DNA from: Haloglomus salinum
GTDB taxonomy: Archaea; Halobacteriota; Halobacteria; Halobacteriales; Haloarculaceae
Assembly: GCF_024298825.1 (NCBI RefSeq)
Contig: NZ_CP101153.1
Span: 868,001 to 932,000 of the forward strand
Direction of reading: 5' to 3'
Length of the DNA: 64,000 nt
A program made the position numbers and the translations under genes. Numbering within the stretch: the stretch's first letter is position 1; each line of letters begins with the position of its first letter. This document shows positions 8,769 to 16,725 of the stretch, in pieces. The notes beneath the pieces were generated by a model. That model ran no database searches and was not told the origin of the DNA. It was given only the letters and a program-made list of their open reading frames with translations.

Positions 8769-9568
8769 CACCGCTCACCCCCGTTGTCCGCGTTCGCACC
8801 GTCGCCGGCGTCGGGGCGCCGCTCGCCGCCGACCGTCCCGTCGGCGTCCGTGGCGAACGGGTTCGTGTGGCCGCGCTCGGCGGCGGTCGCGCCCGGCGGG
8901 CGGTCCGGGAGCCCGCGGGTGGTGTCCGACCGGTCGAACCAGTCGTCGGCGAGCAGCGAGTGGGCTATCACGTCGACGTGCTCGCCATCGACCCGCTTGA
9001 GTTCGCGCCGGACCTCGCCGACGCGGAAGCCGACGTTCTCCAGCACCGCACGGGAGGCGTCGTTCGTCACGAGCGCGAGCGCCCGGACCTTGGTCAGCCG
9101 GAGTTCCTCGATGCCGTAGGCGACCAGCTCGCGGACCGCGTCGGTGGCGTACCCCTGGCCCCGGTGCTCGGGGGCGATGGTGACGGCGATTTCACCGGTC
9201 CCCGCGGGCCGTTCGATGTCGAACAGCGAGACGTAGCCGACTGGCTGGGGCGAGGGCTGGTCACCGTCCGCGGCCTCGTCGCTGCCGCCGTCGCGCTCGG
9301 CGTCGCTGCTGGCGTCACCCCCCGCGTCCTCCCCGTCGTCGGCGTCGCGCGGGACGACGAGGAACTGTGCCCCCTCGTCGTCGGTGTCCGTCGCGGAGAC
9401 GTGGGCCTCGAACCAGGACTCCAGTTCGATGTCGCTCTCCGGCCGGGTGAGCGTCATCCCGTGGCGGAGGTCGGGATCGGTGCGGAGCCGCGCCACGAAC
9501 TCGAGGTCCTCGCGCTCGATGGTGTGGAGCGCCACGTCCTCGCCGACGCGGAAGGCGGGACCCGGCAT
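8768..9568 (-). CDS. GNAT N-acetyltransferase with acidic insert (middle of trio)
   Basis: A 266-residue paralogue of its two neighbours. Acetyl-CoA loop APEHRGQGYATDAVRELVAY and the NDASRAVLENVGF helix are intact. It differs by a roughly 35-residue insert of Asp, Gly, Ser and Glu after the first strands (around residues 70-105, for instance GEDAGGDASSDAERDGG) and by a longer acidic tail. The insert falls in a surface loop before the core strand YVSLFDIERP, so the fold may be kept. TGATG overlaps link it to both neighbours. Expansion of the acidic loop is probably salt adaptation or drift; no catalytic role is apparent. Confidence 0.92.
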   Translation of the reverse strand: MPGPAFRVGEDVALHTIEREDLEFVARLRTDPDLRHGMTLTRPESDIELESWFEAHVSATDTDDEGAQFLVVPRDADDGEDAGGDASSDAERDGGSDEAADGDQPSPQPVGYVSLFDIERPAGTGEIAVTIAPEHRGQGYATDAVRELVAYGIEELRLTKVRALALVTNDASRAVLENVGFRVGEVRRELKRVDGEHVDVIAHSLLADDWFDRSDTTRGLPDRPPGATAAERGHTNPFATDADGTVGGERRPDAGDGANADNGGER

Positions 9569-10137
9569 CAGGCCTCACCACCGTGACCGAGGGCCGCGGC
9601 GGCGCCGTCCCACTCCCGGGCCAGCATCGAGTAGCGCACCACGTCGACGTGCTCGCCGTCGACGTACTTCTCGGCGGGCTGGATACCCTCCTGCTGGAAG
9701 CCGAGGCCCTCCAGCACCGCGCGGCTGGCCTCGTTCTGGACGATGGCGCGGGCGACGACCGTGTGCAGTCGCCGCTCGGCGAACAGGTAGTCCAGCATCA
9801 GGGCGGTGCCCTCGGTGGCATACCCCTCGCCCTGTGCCTCGGGGGCGACCCACGCGGCGAGTTCGGCGGTGCCGTGTGCGGGGTCGATATCGAACCCGAC
9901 GACGTTGCCGACCGGGTCCTCGGCGTCCGTCGGGACGATGAGGAGGCCGACGCCGGAGTCGTCCTCGGCGTGCTGTTCGTGTCGCGTCTCGGCTTGCTCG
10001 CGGGTCTGCGGGAAGGCCGTCGTCAGACCCCATCGGACCTCGGGGTCGTTCCGGTTCTCGTGGAGGAAGTCGATATCCTCCTCGTTGGTGGGGTGGAGGG
10101 CGACGGTCTCGCCGCGACGGAACGCGGGACCAGGCAT
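9568..10137 (-). CDS. GNAT N-acetyltransferase (first gene of trio)
   Basis: A 189-residue acetyltransferase and promoter-proximal member of the three-gene operon. It begins MPGPAFRRGETVALHP and has the acetyl-CoA loop APEAQGEGYATEGTALMLDY and the NEASRAVLEGLGF helix. Together the three genes run without gaps and probably make one transcript from the promoter just upstream. Sequence similarity among the three is clear in both the N-terminal 10 residues and the C-terminal third, so they arose from one ancestor. Substrates unknown. Confidence 0.93.
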   Translation of the reverse strand: MPGPAFRRGETVALHPTNEEDIDFLHENRNDPEVRWGLTTAFPQTREQAETRHEQHAEDDSGVGLLIVPTDAEDPVGNVVGFDIDPAHGTAELAAWVAPEAQGEGYATEGTALMLDYLFAERRLHTVVARAIVQNEASRAVLEGLGFQQEGIQPAEKYVDGEHVDVVRYSMLAREWDGAAAALGHGGEA

Positions 10138-10144
10138 GGCCGTT

Positions 10145-10167
10145 ACTCCTGTACGGAGTGACTAAAC
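10145..10167 (-). promoter_or_regulatory. Promoter and short inverted repeat upstream of the GNAT trio
   Basis: On the minus strand GTTTAGTCAC (10158-10167) lies about 21-30 nt before the ATG at 10137. Right beside it, ACTCC (10145-10149) and GGAGT (10155-10159) form an inverted repeat across the likely transcription start, the place where an archaeal repressor would block initiation. The arms are only 5 bp, so chance is possible. Confidence 0.4.
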
Positions 10168-10214
10168 GCTTCCCTGAAACTGAGACACGTAATCACACCG
10201 AGAGGTTCCGGGGG

Positions 10215-10715
10215 TCACGCCGGGTCGTCGCCGTCCGGGTCGTCGCCGTCAGCCGGCTCCCCGTCCGAGCCGTCGCCATCCAGGGGGTCGCCACCCGGTC
10301 CGTCGGAAGTCGCTGGCTCGGAATCGGTCGTCCCCGCTTCGAAGGGATTCGCCGATTCGGCCGCCACCTCGTACCGTGCTCGCGCCTCCGCGACCGGGAT
10401 ATCCGTCGCGACCAGGTCCGGACCCGGCGCCGCCGCGCCCGAGGGCGACCGGCGCGCGGCGTAGACGCTCACGATACCGATGAGCACCGTCCCGACGGCG
10501 GTGATGGGTGTCGGACCGATGACGACGAGGGCCACCGCACCCGAGAGGAGCGTGAGGAGGGCCGCCGCGACCACGCCGAGGCGGTTCCGCCGCCGGCGCT
10601 CCTCGTCGTGAGCCGCGACGACGCGCTCGCCCAGCCCCGCGGGAACGAGTCGGACGGTATCGGCCGCGTCGCCGGGGAACTGGAGACAGTCGACCCGGTC
10701 GAGCTCGTCGCTCAT
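10215..10715 (-). CDS. Small two-helix membrane protein with acidic tail
   Basis: A 166-residue protein with no family I recognise. Residues 1-45 are soluble (MSDELDRVDCLQFPGDAADT), then two adjacent hydrophobic helices at about 47-68 and 70-88, then a long Asp/Gly/Pro-rich tail (DGDGSDGEPADGDDPDGDD). The basic cluster EERRRRNR just before helix one predicts a cytoplasmic N-terminus. The tail would then also lie in the cytoplasm. ATG at 10715 is chosen because upstream sequence in frame is not protein-like. It lies 77 bp downstream of the GNAT promoter and is divergent from nothing obvious. Confidence 0.75.
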   Translation of the reverse strand: MSDELDRVDCLQFPGDAADTVRLVPAGLGERVVAAHDEERRRRNRLGVVAAALLTLLSGAVALVVIGPTPITAVGTVLIGIVSVYAARRSPSGAAAPGPDLVATDIPVAEARARYEVAAESANPFEAGTTDSEPATSDGPGGDPLDGDGSDGEPADGDDPDGDDPA

Positions 10716-10850
10716 GGGCGAAGTCACGGGCGGGGCGCGCAAGAAGCCGGGGAGAGCGTGGTGGGCAGGGTGCCCACGGAACGCCGCCCCAAGAGTGGGA
10801 GGGCCCGTGGAGAGCCTCGGCCGCGTGGAGGGCATCAACCGCGTGGCCGC

Positions 10851-11153
10851 CTACTGCGTGGCCGCCTCGCTCTCTTCGGTGGGGTCGCCAACGTGGTGGT
10901 TGTGTCCGAGGACGAGGACAAGGGCGTTCACGAGCAGGAGTCCGACGAACGTCGAGAACTCGCCGCCCGTGAGCCCGCCCAGCAGGAGCGGGACGTAGAG
11001 GAATGGCATGACGACCGCCGACCAGAAGGCGGTAGCCTGGAGCAGCGGGCGCACGTGGTCGACGGCGGTGCGAGCGCCACGGCGGAGCTGGTCGGCGATG
11101 CGGGCGGGAGAGGCGTCGGCGGGGGGCCACAGCGAGGGACTGTTCGTGGACAT
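10851..11153 (-). CDS. Small two-helix membrane protein
   Basis: A 100-residue hypothetical protein. Helices span roughly residues 40-62 and 66-84 (SAVVMPFLYVPLLLGG and FVGLLLVNALVLVLGHNH), with a charged N-terminal amphipathic segment (ARIADQLRRGARTAVDHVRP) and a short acidic C-terminus. No known family recognised. On the minus strand a TTATAT-like sequence near 11185-11191 lies about 30 nt before the ATG and probably drives it. The gene stands alone, 135 bp before the next gene on the same strand. Confidence 0.75.
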   Translation of the reverse strand: MSTNSPSLWPPADASPARIADQLRRGARTAVDHVRPLLQATAFWSAVVMPFLYVPLLLGGLTGGEFSTFVGLLLVNALVLVLGHNHHVGDPTEESEAATQ

Positions 11154-11459
11154 CGTGCTTCACTCACCTCATGTGACGACACCAGCATATAACCGTGAGA
11201 GCCTTCGTATCGTTTCGGACCTTTCACCACGTACGAACGGTCCGGCGAGGACGTTTTACGAACGCCATAGAATCGTTTAGAAATTTTATAGAACCCTCTC
11301 AGACGATATTCTCGTAACAAGATATCGGTACCGACGGGTATATATCACTCTGGTGGCCGCGTGGAAACTGGACCCGCGGCGAGTTCGTGAGCGCGACCGG
11401 CCGGGCACCGGCCCACCGGGCATCACCGGCGCGGCGACCAGGGGCCGGGTACGAACACC
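11154..11459. other. Intergenic stretch with an AT-rich patch
   Basis: No gene is supported here. The 11154-11200 part holds the promoter of the small membrane protein gene. 11255-11350 is markedly AT-rich for this genome and includes TTTAGAAATTTTATAGAA and TATATATCA. The rest is GC-rich without a plausible start. It may hold promoters, but no oriented gene begins nearby on the plus strand. Confidence 0.6.
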
Positions 11460-11891
11460 CTACCCGAGCACCGATACCTCGACTGTCGCCTCGCCGTCGG
11501 GCGTTTCGAGTGTCGTCTCCTCGCGGACACGGTCGCGGACGGCCGCGCGCCACGCCGCCACGCGTTGCTCGTGGCGCTCGCGGTGGCGCTCGGGCGTGTA
11601 CTCGACGTCCGGGCTCGACCGGAGGTCGTCTTCGGTGGCGTCGACGCTGGGGAAGGCGGGCGCGTCGTCGTCGAGCAACTGCTCGGGGTCGATGTGGATC
11701 GGCTGTGGCGGCCCGTCGTAGCCGCCCTCCGCGCCGGCGAGGTGGAGGCGTGCGCGCATCCGACCGCTGAACGGCGGCGTCACCCGGAGCACGGCGCCCG
11801 CGTCACGGCGGGCGTTCGCCTCCAGCGCCGCCAGGAGGTCCTCGGCGGTGATGGCCAGCGAACGGATGCGGGTCGGGTCGTCTGCCGACAC
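11460..11891 (-). CDS. Uncharacterised haloarchaeal protein downstream of pantoate kinase
   Basis: A 143-residue soluble protein with no domain I can name. The best start is a GTG at 11891, giving SADDPTRIRSLAITAEDLLA at the N-terminus; the frame remains open further upstream but that stretch overlaps the pantoate kinase gene and is Arg/Ser-rich shadow sequence. Features include a predicted beta-rich middle (GAVLRVTPPFSGRMRARLH), a YDGPPQPIHIDPEQLL segment, a charged helix (YTPERHRERHEQRVAAWRA) and a C-terminal strand pair. It lies 58 bp after pantoate kinase, likely in the same transcript. Confidence 0.7.
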   Translation of the reverse strand: MSADDPTRIRSLAITAEDLLAALEANARRDAGAVLRVTPPFSGRMRARLHLAGAEGGYDGPPQPIHIDPEQLLDDDAPAFPSVDATEDDLRSSPDVEYTPERHRERHEQRVAAWRAAVRDRVREETTLETPDGEATVEVSVLG

Positions 11892-11949
11892 GGCTGGAAC
11901 GACGGCCGGGCGCCGCTTCAGCGTGTCGCCTCCGGACCCCAGCGAACCC

Positions 11950-12846
11950 TCACCAGCCGTCGAGCGTGAGGTGCGCGCCGGTCGGGTGAATCCGGCAGAC
12001 AGCGGGGTCGTGGCCGGCGTCCGAGAGCCCGGTTCCCAGCGCGAACACCGTCTCGCCGAGCATCGCCATCGACCCCGAGCCGTCGGCCTCGCTGACATCG
12101 AGGATGACATCGCGGACACGGTCGGTGAGGAGTTCGGCCTCGCGGGCGAACCGCCGGGACGACCGGACGAACGTATCCAGCGTGGGCTCCTGCACGAGCG
12201 CGGAGCGGGCGCGCTGACCGGCGTGGGTCAGCATCTCCGTGTCGCCAGACAGCACGTCCTCCGTGGAGAGTTCGCCCAGCGTGACGTACTCGACGCGCGA
12301 GCGGGCGGGGATACCGTCCATCGTGCCGTGTCCGGGGGCGCCCGGTTCGAGGCGGACGGGGACGCCACCGCGGGCCTGGGCAACCACGTCCCCGAGGCCG
12401 GTACCAGCCTGCACCTCGGCGCCGTGGGCGATGGTGACGAGTTCGTTCTCGGAGAGCTTCCGGTCGAAGACGGCGTTCGCACAGAGCGCGGTCCCGAGCG
12501 CGAGCGCGCCGCTCACGCCGAAGCCCGAGGCCAGCGGCACGTCCGAGCGAGCGCGGACGTGCGCACCGTCCACGCGGAGCGCGCGGAGGACTTGTTTGGG
12601 CGCGGCGATGTCCAGCGACTCCCCGTCGAGCGTGACCTCGTAGGTGCCGGGCGTCGCCGGTTCGACGCGGACGGTGACGCCGTCCGAGAGCGCGAGGCCG
12701 GCGCCGGTCGAGCCGGCCTCGGTCGGGTCGTCGGCGGGTTCGGCCGTGAAGAAGCCCGTGATGTGGGCCGGGACGAACGCCGTCGGGGTGGCGTCGGCGT
12801 CGATGCCGCTCCCGACCTGCAGCGGCCGGTCGGCGGTGTCGGTCAT
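11950..12846 (-). CDS. Pantoate kinase (GHMP superfamily)
   Basis: A 298-residue archaeal kinase that phosphorylates pantoate with ATP in coenzyme A synthesis; archaea use pantoate kinase and phosphopantothenate synthetase in place of the bacterial order. GHMP marks are the N-terminal VPAHITGFF, the phosphate-binding DVPLASGFGVSGALALGTAL (about residues 105-124) and the Gly-rich SEADGSGSMAMLGETVFALG near the end. The partner synthetase is not next to it. ATG at 12846. Upstream 209 bp are AT-rich and probably hold its promoter and that of the divergent MATE gene. Confidence 0.9.
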   Translation of the reverse strand: MTDTADRPLQVGSGIDADATPTAFVPAHITGFFTAEPADDPTEAGSTGAGLALSDGVTVRVEPATPGTYEVTLDGESLDIAAPKQVLRALRVDGAHVRARSDVPLASGFGVSGALALGTALCANAVFDRKLSENELVTIAHGAEVQAGTGLGDVVAQARGGVPVRLEPGAPGHGTMDGIPARSRVEYVTLGELSTEDVLSGDTEMLTHAGQRARSALVQEPTLDTFVRSSRRFAREAELLTDRVRDVILDVSEADGSGSMAMLGETVFALGTGLSDAGHDPAVCRIHPTGAHLTLDGW

Positions 12847-13055
12847 GGCCGACCTGGGGCGGCCGGCGTGTTAACGCTCACTCTCCCCGCCGGAGCTGGG
12901 AGTATGGGACGAGAGCCGTTACTTCATCTATAATGTTGGAATCCTACTGATTAATCGCGAATCTGGAAGACTAATCCGTCGTCTCGGAATCAACACCCGA
13001 TTTACTGCGAGCCAGGCGGTGCCACGACACACGCTCTCGATGAAGGAACAGACAC

Positions 13056-14609
13056 ATGGCCGGTCCGTTCCTGCCCCCGCTGGTGCAGCCCTCCGAGGAT
13101 ACAATCACCGAGGGTGGCCTGGCACGGCCGCTGTTCGGGCTGGCGTGGCCCATCGTCGTCACCCAGCTGCTGCAGGTGACCTACAACATCGCCGACACGC
13201 TGTGGCTCGGTCGACTGTCCGCCGAGGCGGTCGGGGCGCTGAGCATCGCGTTCCCGCTCGTCTTCCTCGTCCTCTCGGTCGGCGGCGGCTTCACCGTCGC
13301 CGGCTCGACGCTGGTCGCACAGCACACCGGCGCGAGCGCCGGCGACGACGGGACCGGTGAGCCAGGGACCGGGGAGGAGGTCGACGAGGCGTCGGGGGCG
13401 GGGGAGGTAGCCGGGCAGACGCTCTCGTTCGTCACGCTGCTCGCGACGGGCCTGGGTATCCTGGGCTTCCTCGGCGTCGTCCCGCTGCTGGGCCTGTTCC
13501 CAGCGGACGCCACGACGGCGAACGATGTCATCCCGCTCGCCGAGGAGTACATGAGCGTGTTCTTCCTGGGGACGCCGTTCCTGTTCGGGTTCTTCCTGTT
13601 CTCGGCGCTGATGCGGGGGTACGGCGATACGCGGACGCCGATGCTCGTGATGGCGCTGTCCGTCGCATTGAACGTCGCGCTCGACCCCGTCCTCATCTTC
13701 GGCTGGTTCGGCGCCCCCCGGCTGGAGGTTGCGGGGGCGGCGTACGCGACGGTCATCTCGCGCGGCCTCGCGACGGCAATCGGCCTCTACATCCTGTTCC
13801 GGACGACCCGGGGGCCGGACGTGGCGGTCCGGCATCTCCGGCTCCAGTACGAGCGCGTCCGCGAGATCGTCTCCATCGGGACGCCCGCGGCGCTCGAACA
13901 GTCGACGACGGCGCTCGCGATGGTCGCGCTCACGGGGATGGTCGCCGCGTTCGGCCCACCGGTCGTCGCGGCGTACGGCCTGGGTAACCGGCTCATCTCG
14001 CTCGTCTACCTCCCCGCGATGGGGCTGGGCCGAGCGACGAACACGATGGTCGGGCAGAACCTCGGCGCCGGCAACCCCGACCGCGCCGAGCGTGCCGTCG
14101 GCATCGCCGCCGGCGCCGCCGCGCTCGTGATGGTCGGCGTCGGGGTGGTGGCGCTGCTCGCCGCGCGCCCGGTCGTGAGCGTCTTCATGACCACGGGGAC
14201 GGCGACGGCCGAGGCCACCATCGGCCTCGCGACGGAGTACCTCCGCATCCGGGCCGTCGAGTTCGCCTTCATCGGCGTGTTCCAGGTGCTGCTGGGCGCC
14301 TATCGGGGCGCCGGCAACACCCGGACCGCACTGGGATTCTCGCTGCTGGCGCTCTGGGTCGGCCGAGTTCCGATGGTGTACGGGTTCGCGTTCCTCGCGG
14401 GCATGGGCGCGACCGGCATCTGGGTCGGGATGACGACGGGCCACATCCTCGGCGCGCTCGGGGCCGGCCTCTGGTTCACCCGCGGGACCTGGAAGGACGC
14501 CGTCGTCGACCGGGACGAACCGGAGCCGGCCACCGGTGCCACGCAGCCGACCGAGGCCGACCTGCCCGACCCCGAGACGAACCGGGCGAGCGGGCGGACG
14601 GAGCAGTAG
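13056..14609 (+). CDS. MATE family multidrug/metabolite exporter
   Basis: A 517-residue polytopic protein with about twelve hydrophobic segments in two homologous bundles. Each half has its motif-like start: LAWPIVVTQLLQVTYNIADT (residues 29-48) and SIGTPAALEQSTTALAMVAL in the second half. A short Gly/Asp/Glu-rich loop (about residues 95-120) between helices 2 and 3 is longer than usual and probably cytoplasmic acidic linker. Family members use Na+ or H+ to expel cationic compounds. The C-terminal 30 residues are acidic and dispensable-looking. Convergent with the peroxiredoxin-like gene 40 bp downstream. Confidence 0.93.
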   Translation: MAGPFLPPLVQPSEDTITEGGLARPLFGLAWPIVVTQLLQVTYNIADTLWLGRLSAEAVGALSIAFPLVFLVLSVGGGFTVAGSTLVAQHTGASAGDDGTGEPGTGEEVDEASGAGEVAGQTLSFVTLLATGLGILGFLGVVPLLGLFPADATTANDVIPLAEEYMSVFFLGTPFLFGFFLFSALMRGYGDTRTPMLVMALSVALNVALDPVLIFGWFGAPRLEVAGAAYATVISRGLATAIGLYILFRTTRGPDVAVRHLRLQYERVREIVSIGTPAALEQSTTALAMVALTGMVAAFGPPVVAAYGLGNRLISLVYLPAMGLGRATNTMVGQNLGAGNPDRAERAVGIAAGAAALVMVGVGVVALLAARPVVSVFMTTGTATAEATIGLATEYLRIRAVEFAFIGVFQVLLGAYRGAGNTRTALGFSLLALWVGRVPMVYGFAFLAGMGATGIWVGMTTGHILGALGAGLWFTRGTWKDAVVDRDEPEPATGATQPTEADLPDPETNRASGRTEQ

Positions 14610-14649
14610 CGCCGGACAGCGGAGCGAGCGAAGACCGTCGAGCGGCGCC

Positions 14650-15540
14650 TCAGCCGCCGTCCGTGCGGAGCCGCTGGCGGTGGTGCTCGTCGGTATCCTC
14701 CGCCGTGTTCGCCCCGGCCGCTACCTCGCTCGGCTCGGCAGGTCGGACCGCGGCGGCCGGCTCGCCGGCGACTACCCGGGGCTCGGGCGGGACACGGGTC
14801 GTCGCGGCGACGGTGTCGGTCGGGACCGACCAGGGGTCGGGCGCTGTCTCGGTCGCTTCCTCGGCCGTGGCGTCGTCCTCGGTGGCGTTCCGCAGGGACG
14901 CGGTCTCGGACGCCCGGTCGAGGAACGTCGGCGCGGTGCGGATGTCGGGGAGGTCACCGGCGTAATCGGCGATGTACCGGGTCCTGACCGTTCCGTCGGG
15001 GTCCACGCCGAACATCCCGGCGCGCTGCCAGCGGGTGCCGCTCGGGGTGCGGTCCGTCGCGCCCGCCCGGCGCGCCCGGAGGAGGTTCCGGACCACCGTG
15101 GGCCGGAGGAGGTGGCGAAGGCCGCCCAGTCCCAGCCCCCACTCGGCGTACAGTTCACGCGCCTCGTCGACGATGACGCGGAGGTTGCCGGCGTCGGTCC
15201 CCCGACACCAGCGGTCGACGGCGTCCTCGGCGTCGGGGTTGTGGACCGCGACCCGGTCGAGGCCGAGTTCCTCGCACCAGCCGGTCGCGGCCTCGGGGTC
15301 GCCGTGCGTGATGGCGACGAACTGGACGTCCGGGGTCGCCCGGGCCGTCTGCCGGAACTCCCTCAGCATGTGCTCCCCGAAGGCACAGCCCGTGTGCCGC
15401 AGGAACAGCACCACCCGTGGCTCACCGGCGCCGAGCCGGGGGCGCTCCGGGGCGGGGTCACCCACCGCGGGTGGTTCGGCCAGCGCCGGCCCGTCCGGGC
15501 GCCGGAAGCTGGCGAGCCGCCGCCACAGTGAGCGGAACAT
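14650..15540 (-). CDS. Peroxiredoxin-like (AhpC/TSA-type thioredoxin fold) protein
   Basis: A 296-residue protein. Residues about 25-180 match the PRX-like thioredoxin fold: VVLFLRHTGCAFGEHMLREF carries a single conserved cysteine in the position of the peroxidatic residue, followed by VQFVAITHGDP and GLGLGGLRHLLRP. The C-terminal 90 residues are an Ala/Thr/Pro/Glu-rich tail without fold. A second resolving cysteine is present in GWCEEL and another in DRWCRG, but roles are not assignable. ATG at 15540 begins MFRSLWRRLAS; the frame stays open upstream but that sequence overlaps the divergent promoter. Likely cytosolic thiol peroxidase or reductase. Confidence 0.85.
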   Translation of the reverse strand: MFRSLWRRLASFRRPDGPALAEPPAVGDPAPERPRLGAGEPRVVLFLRHTGCAFGEHMLREFRQTARATPDVQFVAITHGDPEAATGWCEELGLDRVAVHNPDAEDAVDRWCRGTDAGNLRVIVDEARELYAEWGLGLGGLRHLLRPTVVRNLLRARRAGATDRTPSGTRWQRAGMFGVDPDGTVRTRYIADYAGDLPDIRTAPTFLDRASETASLRNATEDDATAEEATETAPDPWSVPTDTVAATTRVPPEPRVVAGEPAAAVRPAEPSEVAAGANTAEDTDEHHRQRLRTDGG

Positions 15541-15659
15541 GCTCCAGAGGTACGACTGGTCGCACAAAGACCCTTCTCCACCGCACGACGGGCGTCGGAC
15601 AGTCCGGAGCCGAATGCGCCCGGATGGAGCGACGGACGGTGAGGGCGTCGATGGGTCGG

Positions 15660-15666
15660 TTTTAGG
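15660..15666 (+). promoter_or_regulatory. TATA-like box
   Basis: TTTTAGG lies 25-31 nt before the ATG at 15691 and fits leaderless transcription of the downstream gene. Confidence 0.5.
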
Positions 15667-15690
15667 TCGAAGCGGCCGGTAGCCGCCGGT

Positions 15691-16341
15691 ATGATCTCCC
15701 CAAGCGAACTGGCCCTGCTCGGGAAGCTGGCGGACGGCTCGCTCGAGCACGTGGCCGCATCCATCGACGCCGACGCGGGGCGGATCGTCTATCCCGAGGC
15801 CGCCACGGTCCTCGAGACGGAGAGCGTGGCCGAGACGTTGCGCGAGTTCACCGACCTCGGCCTGCTCGAGCCGGCGACCACCCGCGACTGCACCTGTGTC
15901 CTCTCGGACCCCCACGAGACCATCGACCTCCAGCTCACCGAGTACGACATCTCCGACCGGGGCAAGCAGTGGGTCGCGACCCAGCGCGGCGCCATCGAGG
16001 CGGCCTCGGACCTGCTCGCCGGCCGGGGCTACGAGGTCGAGACCGACACGACGCTGACCGGCTCCTCCGGCGAGCGCTACCGCGTCCACCTCCACGCCGA
16101 GGACGAACTCATCGGCACGGAGCTCGTCGTCGGCCTCGCGCCCGAGACCGCGGCGGACGACGTGCTGGACCTGCGAGCGACCGCCGACGACACCGGCGCC
16201 AGCCCGGTCCTCCTCACGACCGGCGACCCCGACGAGGAGGTCCGCACGCTCGCCCGAGACCGGCGCGTCAACCTGCTCCGGGTCGACGAGGGGAGCGCGA
16301 ACCCCACGACCGGGGGGCTGGCGGCCACCCAGGATACGTAG
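15691..16341 (+). CDS. Uncharacterised protein with winged-helix-like start and nuclease-like core
   Basis: A 216-residue soluble protein. The first 60 residues look like a small helical wing (SPSELALLGKLADGSLEHVA, then SVAETLREFTDLGLLEP) and two cysteines in TRDCTC. Residues 105-200 run beta-rich with GRGYEVETDTTL and HLHAEDELIGTELVVGLAPE, a layout reminiscent of restriction-endonuclease-like cores, but no clear PD-(D/E)xK triad is visible. I do not recognise the family. It stands alone between the peroxiredoxin-like gene and tRNA-Arg. Confidence 0.8.
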   Translation: MISPSELALLGKLADGSLEHVAASIDADAGRIVYPEAATVLETESVAETLREFTDLGLLEPATTRDCTCVLSDPHETIDLQLTEYDISDRGKQWVATQRGAIEAASDLLAGRGYEVETDTTLTGSSGERYRVHLHAEDELIGTELVVGLAPETAADDVLDLRATADDTGASPVLLTTGDPDEEVRTLARDRRVNLLRVDEGSANPTTGGLAATQDT

Positions 16342-16360
16342 GGGCCGGAGTGGCAACGGT

Positions 16361-16366
16361 TTTACA
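16361..16366 (+). promoter_or_regulatory. TATA-like box of tRNA-Arg
   Basis: TTTACA lies 25-30 nt before the first tRNA base at 16391, the standard archaeal spacing. Confidence 0.5.
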
Positions 16367-16390
16367 GGGGACTCCGCTATCGGTGGGTGA

Positions 16391-16463
16391 GGGCCCGTAG
16401 CTCAGTGGACAGAGTGCCAGGTTCCGGACCTGGTTGTCGGGGGTTCGAATCCCTCCGGGCTCG
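16391..16463 (+). tRNA. tRNA-Arg (anticodon CCG)
   Basis: All arms can be folded by hand. Acceptor GGGCCCG (16391-16397) pairs with CGGGCTC (16456-16462) with one G-U pair; discriminator G16463. D arm GCTC/GAGT. Anticodon stem CCAGG/CCTGG encloses TTCCGGA with anticodon CCG at 16424-16426. T stem GGGGG/CCCTC encloses TTCGAAT. No intron; CCA is not encoded. It reads the Arg codon CGG, common in this GC-rich genome. Its 3' end is repeated twice downstream. Confidence 0.97.
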
Positions 16464-16697
16464 CTTCTGCGAGGAGCAACGCGACGAGCAGAGCGAGTCA
16501 CGGGGATTCGAATCAGGGAACGGAGCGAGCGCCAGCGAGCGGAGTGACCGTGGTTCGAATCCCTCCGGGCTCGTGAGACCGCCGAGCGACAGCGAGGCGT
16601 GTCGAACGACCCGGAGGATTCTGAACCCGATAAGTCGCAGCCCGCGCAGCAAAGCGAGCAGGAACGTCTTCTCTCGGTTCGAATCCCTCCGGGCTCG
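16442..16697 (+). repeat. Three 22-bp copies of the tRNA-Arg 3' end (att-like repeats)
   Basis: The last 22 bases of the tRNA (16442-16463, T loop to discriminator) recur exactly at 16552-16573 and 16676-16697. Spacing between copies is 110 and 124 bp. The intervening segments have no gene; they contain GAGCGAG-type short repeats and a TTCGAAT variant near 16506. Repeated tRNA 3' ends are the hallmark of integrase attachment sites, so this looks like a site used more than once and then emptied. No integrase is visible nearby. Confidence 0.85.
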
Positions 16698-16725
16698 CTC
16701 CCGCTTCTCCGAGTCGATTCGGAAC

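Noticed and set aside
10158-11192. 344-residue plus-strand frame
   Set aside because: Arg/Gly-rich shadow opposite two small membrane protein genes whose minus-strand reading gives clear hydrophobic helices and promoters.
16464-16725. CRISPR array suspected from repeated 22-mers after tRNA-Arg
   Set aside because: The repeats equal the tRNA 3' end, there are only three, and spacing (110, 124 bp) is far too long for spacers.
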